A DNA stretch of 64,000 nucleotides from Alternaria dauci (lineage: Eukaryota; Ascomycota; Dothideomycetes; Pleosporales; Pleosporaceae), in contig NC_091277.1 in the NCBI RefSeq assembly GCF_042100115.1, positions 806,001 through 870,000 of the forward strand. Reading direction: 5' to 3'. The notes beneath the pieces are model-generated. The model was not told the DNA's origin. It worked only from the letters and a program-made list of their open reading frames with translations, and ran no database searches. Positions 1 through 10,068 of this stretch are shown here, piece by piece. How positions within the stretch are numbered: position 1 is the stretch's first letter; each line of letters begins with the position of its first letter. The translations under genes and the position numbers were made by a program.

Positions 1-1871
1 CCTTTTTCCAACTGAGCATAGCTGGCTATGTTCTCGAGGACGACTACATGACGGACTTTTACGGGGCCTTTGACTTCTTTACCGGACCCGACCCGACAGA
101 GGGTTTTGTACAGTATGTCGATGAAGCTACGGCAAGACAGACCAACCTTATCAACTCGTCTACCTCGGCGATCTCATGGGGCGTAGACACACAGAACCAG
201 ACACCAGAAGGAAGGCCTAGCATTCGTATTGAGAGCAAGAAGACATACGATAGTGGGCTGATCGTGGTGGATGTCGCCCACATGCCCTTTGGCTGTGGTA
301 CGTGGCCGGCGTAAGTAGACTCGACTTGATATACAGTTACATAACTGACGCACCATAGCTTCTGGACCACCGGTCCTAACTGGCCAAAGAACGGCGAAAT
401 CGACATCATCGAAGGCGTCAACGACCAGACGAACAATGGCATGACCCTTCACACAGGCCCGGGTTGCCAGATTGGCGAAGACACCACCCAGTTTGCCGGT
501 TCGGTAACCACAGGAAACTGCGATGTTGCTGCCGAGGGTCAGTTAAAGAACGCAGGATGCTCCATCGAACACCCATCAACCAAGAGCTACGGTGCAGGCT
601 TGAACGCCATCGGCGGAGGTGTATACGCCACCCAATGGACTGCCGAAGCCATTAGCGTCTACTTCTTCCCACGCGACTCTATCCCGGAAGATGTTCTCGG
701 TGACAGCCCAGATCCCAGTGGCTGGGGTAAGCCAGCTGCCAAGTTCGCCGGTGCTTGCGACATTGAGAACACATTCAAGCAGCAGCAGATCGTTTTTGAC
801 ACTACGTTTTGTGGACAGTGGGCGGGCAGCGCTAGTGTGTGGAACGCCACGGGCAGTTCTTGCAGCAAGAAGGCATCGACGTGCGAGGAATGGGTACGAG
901 ATAACCCAGAGGCTTTTACCGAGGCATACTGGACCGTCAATTCGCTCAAGGTGTACCAAGACGACGGTGGCTACGGCGCTGTCCCTCAGCCCTCCTCTGT
1001 GCCCGAGCAGAGCAGTGCTGCTTATATCCCTCAATCTTCTTCAGTGCCCGAGCAGAGTAGTACTGTCTCTGCCCCTCAGTCTTCTTCAGTATCCGAGCAG
1101 AGCAGTGCCGCATACGCCCCCCTACCAGTTCCATCGGAGACGCCAGCTGTGTCTTCTGGCCTTCCTGTGGAACCCGGATACCCTGCAGTCCCGACTTCGC
1201 TCATCACTCCTTCGGCGTCCGGCATCTTTGCACCAATCCCAACAAGCGAGACACTTTCTGTGGCTCCCTCTGCGATACCCAGTGCCCCAGTCGCATCGCC
1301 TCCTGCCGACGACGCTTCTCCCAGCATTCCCCCTGAATCTCCAAGCCCAATCGTTGCACCGACTACACAGGTCAATGCACCAGCTCCGGCACCAACAAAC
1401 AACGGTCCTATGTCCGGTTTTCAGTGGCCCAAAGCTGGAGCAGGTAGCGGCGATGAACCTTCGAATGAGACGCCGCCTTCGACAACAACTGCCGCGTCGC
1501 TTCCTGAGGGTACCAACACTCCGACCCAAAACTCGAGTGGCGCAGTGGCCGCTCCTAGTACAGTGCAAAGCATCGCTCAACCTTCCAGTGTACCCGCTGT
1601 ATCTCAAGCGCCCGCCGTGCCTGCTCCAGCGCCCACCGACGCTGTCAACGCCCCTCCAGTGGACGCAGTCGTCCCAGCAGACCCCGCCGCTCCTACTGTC
1701 ACAGATACCGTTCAGGCTGTGCACACAGTTTATGAGACAGTTTATGCCACTGTCACCGCTGATATTCCCGCCGCGACGCCGGCGCCTGCTGCCGCGGCCA
1801 GAAATGCACGCATGGCAAGACATGTCAGGGAGCACAGGCAGAGGCTCACGAGGCACCACGCAAGGCACTGA
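1..1871 (+). CDS. GH16 family endo-1,3(4)-beta-glucanase, 5' partial
   Basis: Secreted glycoside hydrolase family 16 enzyme that cleaves beta-1,3/1,3-1,4-glucan. The 5' end lies outside the window; bases 1-21 may be the end of an intron, because a pyrimidine tract is followed by catag before the conserved GYVLEDDY. One intron at 311-358 (48 nt) rejoins PFGCGTWPA to FWTTGPNWP. The catalytic signature GEIDIIEGVND follows, with both acid/base glutamates and the aspartate present. After the catalytic domain (to about base 960) comes a roughly 300-residue Ser/Pro/Ala-rich tail with three 15-residue repeats. The last 20 residues are rich in Arg and His, not a hydrophobic GPI signal, so a GPI anchor is not supported. 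Family assignment is firm; the exact glucan substrate is inferred. Confidence 0.9.
984..1118 (+). repeat. In-frame 45-bp tandem repeat, 3 copies, in the GH16 tail
   Basis: Units 984-1028, 1029-1073 and 1074-1118 each encode 15 residues built on PQ(P/S)SSVPEQSS. They are diverged at synonymous and some non-synonymous sites, so this is not a very recent expansion. It sits at the start of the Ser/Pro-rich linker. Confidence 0.85.
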
Positions 1872-2391
1872 GCGGTGCTTGGCGGACGATGACAATGGTT
1901 TGGCTCGTCACACTGGTTGCTGACTTGCTGGTTTGGGTGGTTGGATACGGCGCACATATACCCCGAGTTTCTTTGTATATATCTTTTGAGCATTGGCAGC
2001 AATACATTTGGATGATCTGCATATTCTTTGCCCTTGGTCATGGTGATGTTTCGTGCTCTGCTCGCTCTCTGAAGCGGACAGGCGAGCGGTATTTACTACT
2101 TCGTTAATGTGATTAATACAAAAGGAAAGTCCAGTCTCCTTGAGACAATGTTCATGGCTGGTCTTTCGTTTTGGTCTCGGACGGAAGTTTGAGAATTCAC
2201 CCCTCGCGTTCGCTGCACAGCCATCTCTTGCAAAAAGCAGCACTCAAACACCATCTAACTTCGTTGCACGTAGCGAAAACAAACAAGAGCAACCGCAAGA
2301 ACAGCGAAAAGAGCATGGAAGACACCACACAACCTGGTCCCCGCGGCCACTAAGCATGCTCACTCAGTCTAGGCGCAGGCAAAAAAAGTGC
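1872..2391. other. Intergenic, nothing recognised
   Basis: 3' flank of the glucanase gene and the space before the oppositely oriented tRNA gene. No convincing coding frame or repeat was seen. Confidence 0.5.
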
Positions 2392-2396
2392 AAAAA
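2392..2396 (-). terminator. RNA polymerase III terminator of tRNA-Ala
   Basis: Five A on the plus strand (T5 on the transcript strand) lie 5 nt past the tRNA 3' end. A second A7 run at 2381-2387 could serve as back-up. Confidence 0.75.
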
Positions 2397-2401
2397 CAAT
2401 G

Positions 2402-2488
2402 TGGACGCTGTGGGAATTGAACCCACGACCTTTCACAAATTACGCAGAAGTATGCGAAGCGAAAATCATACCCCTAGACCAAGCGCCC
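2402..2488 (-). tRNA. tRNA-Ala (anticodon CGC), with a 15-nt intron
   Basis: The minus strand folds as a complete tRNA: a 7-bp acceptor (GGGCGCT with AGCGTCC), a 3-bp D stem, a 5-bp anticodon stem (TTCGC/GTGAA), a 5-nt variable loop and a 5-bp T stem (GTGGG/CCCAC) with loop TTCAATT. The intron, 2438-2452, lies one base 3' of the anticodon, the standard eukaryotic place, and contains TGCG, which can pair with CGCA of the anticodon loop as in typical pre-tRNAs. The spliced length is 72 nt plus CCA. The anticodon CGC reads GCG (Ala). Acceptor pair 3-70 is G-U and the discriminator is A, the classical alanine identity set. The 5' half and D arm look more like fungal tRNA-Pro. Confidence 0.88.
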
Positions 2489-3565
2489 GCTTAGGTAATC
2501 GATGGCAATTTCCACAGCTATGCAACATATATCCCCATTGGCACGACGATTCAAGCCATTGTTGAAAAAGAGCATCATGTGGGGCATGAAGACCACACTT
2601 ATGGTGGGGTGGAGGTGCAAGATTGGAAGGTGGGGTAGAAGGCATTCTAGCATGCCAGAAGGACACTTTCCAAGGTTGTTGAGCCATTCACTTTTTCCTA
2701 AAGGATTAGGCGCTGGAATACTAACAGCATCGTTTCGAGTTGCGACAACATGGACTAGGCATGTGTCTAGGTACTGTAAGTACCCTCCAGGTCCTTTTCC
2801 AGTCTTCCATTCATCCTTGGTACTTTCCCTACCTACCTAATCCAAAAGACCTAGTTCTGCAAGTCCAAAGCGTCAAAATGCCTGCTGATGACCATCATTG
2901 CGTTCATCCTCGCCTGCTCACTCGATGCGAACTGAACCAAACTCATGTCGTGTACCACAAGCAGACTGAACTTATCGGTGCATATAAAACGTTCCTCGGT
3001 AGTGTCTTAGCGCTCACTCATTCCTTCTTGTCGGTCCGCGCTCAAGAACGAGTGGATAAGCGCTGCGGGAGATTCTGAGACGACTGGGAATGCAAATCAT
3101 CTAAATCAGGCCGTTAGCGCCGTCACAAATCGTTTCATCGCCTTACCCACCTATAGGTAGTTGACATTGTTGGAGAGGTACTGTTGGGCGCAACGAGGTG
3201 TAGACATTAGGCGCTCTACATGGGCCTCTTTGGGCGGCTATTGAGAAAGCGTTCACGCAAGATCGTACCTGACGCTACATAAAATGCAAACATATAAATG
3301 TCTATTCAACCCAGTGTCTTCTGTCCAACACATTGATCAAAACCTCTCCCAGTAACACAATTTTGCTGCCTTGATTGCTTCTTGTCCGACCGTAAAGCTT
3401 GTCCTATCCATAATCGCACCGTTCTCGAATACGCCAAACGCAACGTGGTTATACGCCATACTCTCTACGAAAGAGCCCACCCTCCTACCTCACTGAGTTT
3501 TCCGGAGAAGAACCAAAGCAACGCCACCAGAACTACAGTCCCACGTGCAGTCACTGGTCAGCACG
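2489..3565. other. Intergenic with an ATG-free leader
   Basis: No gene was recognised. From about 3301 to 3565 there is no ATG on the plus strand, and a TATA-like stretch (catataaatg) lies near 3290. This fits a transcribed 5' leader for the Nudix-like gene starting at 3566. Confidence 0.45.
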
Positions 3566-4111
3566 ATGACCGGAAATGCCGTCCTTTTGATGGTATTACG
3601 CCCGAAAGACGAATACCACAAGAAATATGTCATCTTCATAGCGTCGCCCCAGGCTCGCGCACTCAAGGAGCCGTATCTTGAGCTCCCAAAGGGAGTACCC
3701 GACGCTTCAGGGAGAATGACTGGAACAGTAGTGGAGAAGATGTCGCAGGAATTGAGCCTCAAGGCCCGCAAAGAGGAGCTCATCAACCTTACATCATTGG
3801 TGATACAATACCCACACTGCAGACAAGATCGGCATCCAGACTCGGTGATCAAACCAGCATACATTGACCCGCACAGGCCTGTAATGCTATGGGAAAAGGC
3901 CTTTGACAGGAAGGAGATCGAGAACCTCCTCGGCAGGTTCGGAGAGCAAGGGGTGCTTAGCGCGAAAAGTGATTTTCGAGTACTGGACTATTCCAACTTG
4001 TGGAAGGCGGGTAAGAGCAACGCGGAGCTCATGTCTGCTTGGGCGATGTACGAAAATTTGAACTCTAAAGGAGTTTTGGAGCAGCAGATACGAAACGTGA
4101 GGATTGGATGA
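3566..4111 (+). CDS. Nudix-like protein related to ADP-sugar diphosphatases, degenerate Nudix box
   Basis: 181-residue single-exon ORF. The start is the first ATG after a leader of about 265 nt without ATG; the frame stays open upstream only to a stop at 3494, without another ATG. The layout resembles the plant/fungal NUDX14 class: a YLELPKG strand-loop at residues 37-43, then a G-A-M-L-type segment, an acidic/hydrophobic beta region, and a C-terminal YSNLWK...ELMSAWAMYE helix. The Nudix helix, expected as REUxEExGU, reads EKMSQELSL (57-65), so most of the metal-binding glutamates are gone, and the usual N-terminal region is missing. It may be a non-catalytic paralogue or a gene in decay. The family call rests on overall similarity judged by eye. 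Confidence 0.55.
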   Translation: MTGNAVLLMVLRPKDEYHKKYVIFIASPQARALKEPYLELPKGVPDASGRMTGTVVEKMSQELSLKARKEELINLTSLVIQYPHCRQDRHPDSVIKPAYIDPHRPVMLWEKAFDRKEIENLLGRFGEQGVLSAKSDFRVLDYSNLWKAGKSNAELMSAWAMYENLNSKGVLEQQIRNVRIG

Positions 4112-4475
4112 GGCGTTAGTCGTCAAAGTAGATACACAACTTGTACATATCCCGACGTCCCTGGATATAATATAAGTGCTTGTATGAATTTCAGATCATC
4201 GAATATGAGGTGCAATGTCCGATCTGACCAAACTCTTTCGCCAGTCGAGCAAGCTAGTTGTTGGGATGGCTTTGGGAAGGGTTGATCAATGAAGCTTCAA
4301 AGCCTTCCTAGAATAACACGTTAGTAGGTATACAGTTGTCAGAAGTCCTAAGCCTTGGAAAGAATGAGATGAGGATGCAAAAGTTATTCCATAATGACAT
4401 ACACTGAACACTTCACCATCCTTTACTAAAGATGCCTATCGAAATCGGCCTTCTTGCACACTGATAAAACCCCAA
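4112..4475. other. Convergent intergenic spacer
   Basis: 3' flanks of the Nudix-like gene (plus) and the HET gene (minus) meet here. It is AT-leaning and no feature was recognised. Confidence 0.5.
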
Positions 4476-6700
4476 TCAGCATAAGCATATGATCTCATTT
4501 GTGGTTTCTTCTTTCAACGCATTGTGTTCATGTTCGTTCGGAAAGGCACTCAGCTTCGCAATACCAACGCGTCGAAACGCCCGGTACCGTCCTTCCTTCC
4601 GCCCGTTTCCACTTGAAGTGAAGGAAATCGAGCCTTCGTATTTGAGTAACAGGCACAAGAGATCTCTATCCTCCTTCTTCTCCGTTCGCTCTCCGTATGC
4701 AGCTGGCATGCAATACATTTGCACGTCAGCACGAAAGATTTCCACGTCGGAGTCTGGAGCGTCGAGATATATGTTCGCATACTCTTTCGGTCGTTTGGGT
4801 GGAGGCTCAATCTTGAGGCGCCAGGCGAATGGTGACTGAAGCCACACTGGTAATTTGTACAATTCTATACGGCGGAGGTGGCGTGGTGCGAGAAGTAGTC
4901 GGCCTCCGGTGACCATCCCAAAGGGGTTCTCTGGGTCAGCTAGTTCGATGCTGTAGTCTACTGCCTTGAAGAGCAACTCTCCAGCGGTGTCTGATGACGA
5001 CCTGTAATCCGTGACATCATTGTAGGTGATGCCATGTGGACTGTCAATTGACGCCCATGAAAACGAAGGTCCACTGTCTGTGTGACGTTGGGCGGGGTTG
5101 TCGAAGACGCCGTTGCCTTTGTAAACATCATTGACGCTCCAGAGTAACTGGCTTTCGAGACAAGTACCCCATAATCCGGCAAAGTATTGCGGTCTGGGTT
5201 CCAGTTTGAACAAGGACTCCTGGAACAGCCTTGCGACGCCACTTAGAGCAATGAGCTTGTCCTCGAACTTGGTAAGCTGCATCCGAGAGTACGTCTCAAC
5301 GACCATTTTCCACAGTTCGTAGGTATACAAGTCTCGTAAGTGCAGATCTGGGTCCGGCCTGCCCTGCAATCGCATGTCTCGCAACGTAAGCCCAATGGCG
5401 GGCGTCAAAGGCTTTAGACGCCTCGTCTGTGAAACATTCAGCTGCTCATCAGAATGCTCCTCGCTACTTTGGAATTCACAGCACTCCCATGCAAGCTGAT
5501 TGTAGCCAAAGTGTATAACTCGTGGCGCTAGCAGGCGCTCCTGGAATACCCAGGCTCGTCGGTTGACAGGGGCTAGTTGCACCAGATTGTCCCAAGCGGC
5601 AGTTTCAATCAGCGTGCATCTTGTATAAGCATCGAGCTCTGCCATACGAGGATTTTTCGATACAAAAGAATCGTGATTGGGGTAGTAGACATTGACATTA
5701 TTTTCCCAGAGGTTCTTCGGACGCTGATCGAAGAACAGCCCCTCGTTTCCATTAGATGATGCGGTTGCGGAGATGTTCAGAAAACCCTTTTGATACACAG
5801 TCCCCATGTATCGGCTTTGCTCGAGCCAATCTTGCATTTGGTCCGCCGTATCCGAGAGGGGTTGTCGTGTACAAAGCGAGTCGATCCATATAAAACCAAC
5901 CTTGTCTAGGCGCGAGGCGAACATAACAGCATCTCGGAAAGTCTTTGGCAGCTCTTGCAGTCTGATGCCTTCTGTCTTGAAACGGTTCTCGGTTAGACAT
6001 GTCAGCCTCAAAGGCATCACGCCAGGCTTTGAGGTGCCCCAGCAATGGCTCAACGTAACATAGCGGTCGTCCTGGCGCTTTGATCTGACACGATGCCTTC
6101 TACTGTTACTTGTCCGTAGACCTGGACACTCTGCTGACTCCACCAAACGAATCCTTGCGTTGTCCGGGTCTTCTGGATTAACGCGCAGCTCGTGCAAGTC
6201 CAGCAGGCGACGAGGATACCATCTCTCGTTAGATATCTCCCAAGACTTTGCGCATTTGCATGTCGCCATCCACGTCCATGCCGTCTCTAGGACGTTATGT
6301 GACATTTCCCGGCGAGAAGCTACACGAGCTCTAGGGTCTGCACTTGTTTGTAAAGCCTCGTTTGAGCAGTCGGGGTGGTCATACCATTCTTCTTCAAGAA
6401 AAATTTACATTTGCGATCCTCTCTAATATCGAATCCCAAAACAAATTCGTATGCCTTCGAAGAATCTCGCATCTGAGCTTCCTTCCAAAGGGTGGCTCGA
6501 ATGGCCACAAATTGATCTCTCGAAAGGTCAATATCCTGGCGGAGCATTTGGGCCAAGCGTGCGCAGATTGGACAATGCATGCTGATCGATTGTCGAAGCG
6601 TCCGTGTGGATTTATGATGTTCAAAGACAAAGTCCATGGAGCCATTGAAGGTTAGTCCCGCCCGTCGGGTGAGCATGTCAGTGCACACGTCGCAAAGCAT
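4476..6700 (-). CDS. HET-domain (heterokaryon incompatibility) protein
   Basis: Exons 6700-6385 and 6337-4476 with a 47-nt intron (donor GTATGA, acceptor GTGCAG), giving 725 residues. An N-terminal cysteine-bearing segment (residues 1-105, CDVC...CPIC) precedes WYPRRLLDL and then the HET domain at about 198-300, with its three hallmark blocks: YVTLSHCWG, LPKTFRDAV...IWIDSLC, and MGTVYQKGFLNISATAS...EGLF. The block after IDSLC normally reads I-I-Q-D; here it is TRQPLSDTADQMQDW, a substitution plus a short insertion. The C-terminal 400 residues have the usual variable HET tail (WVFQERLLAPRVIHF, ALSGVARLF). HET proteins trigger cell death after fusion of unlike strains; the partner is unknown. 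Neighbours are also accessory-type genes. Confidence 0.9.
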
Positions 6701-7877
6701 GCTGAAGGATGTTGTAAAGAGTTTGTTGAGATGATGTGTGCAGGCGGTCTTCGTCTGGGGGGTTCAAATACGAAATGCGCCGCCCTTTACACAAGTCTGG
6801 ATTCGCCGGGATTGTCGCTGATGTCGGTTTGTACGCGCCCTGGTGGATATGGTCTGGGGTGCGAGTTATACCTAGGTATCCGTTGTAGCGCTTTGCAGCT
6901 CCAGTGGGGAGGAAGAACCCGCGCGGCTCTGCCTGGTCGGCGCTTCGCCCTCGCAGCTTGGACCTGTACACCTATAGTGCATGGTCTAACATGAACGCAT
7001 CTCAGGTATTGTTTGCGTATAAGTGCATCTTCTGGATGGCTTTGGAGAAGCTTAGATTTGACATCGACGTGCGGAATTTGAGCGTGCCTAGGTAGAGACG
7101 CAGCAAAGGTATACGATGTCGTCCGCCTCATCAACCTACCATCGCAGAGTCGTGTGCATGTCTAGGGTGAGCTTCTGCCCAATTCCAGGTACAAACAAAC
7201 GAGCTTCTGCATGGCGCGAGATCTCGTTTGACCCGCACCGACCCGAAGCCCACCCGCGCACAGCTCACCCTGGCGCACCACCGCCTAGCTCGCACCACTT
7301 GACCACGCAGTGTGCCAAGCCACCCTGTCTATAAAACCCAGCGCGGTTCGGGCCGCTGATTTACCTGCTTTCTTCTTTTGGATTTTATACTTACCTTCTT
7401 GCGATTACCCAGCTCAAAGATTGGGTTAATCTGGGCGTCTGGTCTGCATTGCACAGCGCAGCACTCACGAGCTTCCTTCGGGGATCTCGGCGGGGCAATT
7501 TTTGCTGGTCGCACATGTGTGCTGCTTTTTCATTGACGACATCGCTTCATGTGGTGTCTCAAGCGGTGTAATGGAAGGCAAGAGATGTTAGTTTTGATTC
7601 GATCCTCCAAGGCTTACTCGTGCATACTCATGCTTACGCCTCGGCACGACAATGCTATGTTACATGTTTATCGAACAGCTCAGCATGAGGCTCTTGAGGA
7701 AGAAAGGGTGGCGAGAGATCCAAGAGAATCATTGTGGTATCATCTGTCACCCGTGAGAGGACTCGACTGTCAACAAATCCTACTTATAGCCCCGGTTTCT
7801 GCTGGGTGACAGCAATCACTCTTCAGAGAAAAAAATCAGTTGTCACATACCTTTTCAGATAATACCAGTCGATCACG
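6701..7877. other. Intergenic, nothing firmly recognised
   Basis: Upstream region of both the HET gene (minus) and the DUF6594 pseudogene (plus). A TATA-like ctataaaac lies near 7330. Several short open frames exist but none resembles a known family. Confidence 0.45.
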
Positions 7878-8882
7878 ATGGCGGCCAAAGCGAACTCTGG
7901 TCAGATCAACAGTGCGCCTTCGGTCAAGGAACGCATCGAAGCTCTATACAACCACAGTAGACTCTTCGAGATGATTGCCAATTGTCCACAAATTGGAATC
8001 TACAGGATTTTCAGTAGGGAACTCGCGCTATGTCTTGCGCACATGGAAGGCGAGGTTTACCAATGTGGAAGAGCAGTCGAAGACTTCCTACAAAAGAATG
8101 CACAACGCGAGGGATCCACGCCGTCTGAGGCTGAGTACAAGAGAATAATGAATGACCTGGCCAATACACTGCTGCTTTATGGTATGTATATCGGTGTGCC
8201 ATAGTTCCTCACCAACGGCTGATGGTATTGGCAGGACGTGTCTTCGAGATGTCGCAGAAGATGAGCTCGTCAACGCCGTCTTCGAAGACATCCATGAACA
8301 GATACCGCATTAACAGTCTTGTTGATAGAGGTGGTATGCGCGGTGCAAACTAGGAGATGGCTTCGATGTATGGCCAGGAGGGCGATCATATCCCGTACGA
8401 TCTAGCCGTGTTGGAGGACGAAGGTCTTTCGCCGATGGCGCTCTTCATCCGTGAATGGATCTTGAATCCTCTGGTCGATTTTATCGCTTCGCCTTCACAG
8501 GACCTTTTGATGAGACTTCCGGTGTACAGGCGCAGATATCAAGAGAGGGAAAGGGACAACAATGGTCGGATTATCAACAGCAAGACAGTATCAGCCGCTG
8601 CAAATGCGTCCGTATCCGTGTTGGCGATACTGATTCTCATTGCCCCGATTGCTACCTTCAGTGTTATGAAAGAGCAGTCACTTCGAATCATGATTATGCC
8701 ACTGTTCTGTCTACTCCTGGCCGCGTCAGCACAGCTCATGGGATCAGACGCAATGCCTTCGTACACAATTGTAATCGGGTAAGGACGCACAATCATCATT
8801 CACACTTGGTAACAAATACTGACGGACCGAAAGGTACTTCCAGGCAATGGTCTTTTTCATAGGTCCTCCGAACGATGTATAA
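7878..8882 (+). pseudogene. DUF6594 membrane protein gene, disrupted
   Basis: Recognisable exons are 7878-8181, 8235-8778 and 8834-8882. Introns 8182-8234 (53 nt, GTATGT...GCAG) and 8779-8833 (55 nt, GTAAGG...AAAG) splice cleanly. The product has an N-terminal helical region (LALCLAHMEGEV), LAVLEDEGLSPMALFIREW, and two C-terminal membrane helices ending VIGYFQAMVFFIGPPNDV, the fungal DUF6594 arrangement. The reading frame is broken in exon 2. In the spliced frame there is a TAG at 8351-8353. The segment 8236-8310 reads better one frame over (DELVNAVFEDIHEQIPH), which itself ends in TAA at 8311 with two more stops soon after. At least one frameshift and a stop are therefore needed. TAG and TAA could come from CAG/CAA by C-to-T change. 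Confidence 0.7.
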
Positions 8883-9980
8883 CAAAATGTAACATTGTAG
8901 TTGTTCGTCGACGACGCCGAGTACCTGTTTCCTTCACCGCCAGTTGGAGCTAAGACCAAAATGGAGCGCCATGTCCTCCTGTCAACACTACGAGTCATGC
9001 CCCATGTAACAGATTCAAAATACCATCAGCTACTAGTGCGAGCATCAGAATTTCATACTAGAATGCTCACTATGGACTTACGTATCTGCCTCACAGCTCA
9101 ATATTAAAGATTCAGGTCATATACTAATGTAAGCTTTACAGCTCCATCGCTGATCCAGTGCGACATTTCCGATGACCGCTACCACGAGATCGATTCCCAG
9201 TACCGACTGGAGACGACTCGTCGTGGTTTCCATCACGAGCGGCTTCGATGTAGCGGAGTGTCATCCACAGCGTCGCCATGTCGACAGGGTTTTCTAGGTA
9301 AGGATAGGAGTCGAACAGACAGTGTTTCGGGTGAACCAGAATGTGAACCCGCCTCATTTCTTATCGAATTTCATTGCAAGGCTGGCTTTTGTTGCCTGCC
9401 TTGCCCATCGATCGTACTTATTACCCCTCAGCCACATCGTCGCTTAGGGGCCAGTCCCACTGTCCAAATTCACATATCATACAACGATTACAACACCGGC
9501 TCACCCAGAAGAACACGTAAAGGGTTGCTGTTTCCCATAACTCAAGCTCTACCTCACCTCACATCCAACAGAGGAAGATTGGACACGCCCTTCTTGCGCT
9601 CTACAAACACCATGCCAGCAGGTAATAAACGTACGAGACTCGTGATCTTGAACAAAGATCTGAGAGATGATAGTATGAACCCTTTTCATAGAGAGAAGAC
9701 TGTATATGGGCTGACTGCGTCATAGAGAAAGAAATTGCTTCGCTGTCTTCATCTACAGGTCAGAATCCCGGCCCTCCGTTACCTAGGAGCGAACACGACG
9801 AGGAGAACGAGCACGACAAGAACGAACCCACCGGTGATAAGACAAATCTGAAGCACTGATCTGTGCTCTCGAGTAACAGAGCACGTCGGGTGACTCAGAT
9901 ACCACGTTGCTCTTCCCAGTCAGCGGCATCGCCATGGGTGCAGCTTCATGACGCGTCGCACACTTGGTCGTTTTTACGCA

Positions 9981-10068
<88 letters not shown>

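Noticed and set aside
619..1923. Long plus-strand frame of over 400 codons overlapping the glucanase, and a minus-strand one at 1122-1895
   Set aside because: Shadow frames of the Ser/Pro-rich coding tail; the GH16 frame has the catalytic motif and the intron that fits.
8316..8353. A possible tiny intron removing the stop in the DUF6594 gene
   Set aside because: Candidate donors leave introns of under 40 nt or come after an earlier in-frame stop; a lesion is simpler.
9136..9357. Minus-strand ORF of 73 codons with MATLWMTLRYIEAARDG
   Set aside because: Looks partly protein-like but has no family, no splice sites and no conserved end; too weak to list.
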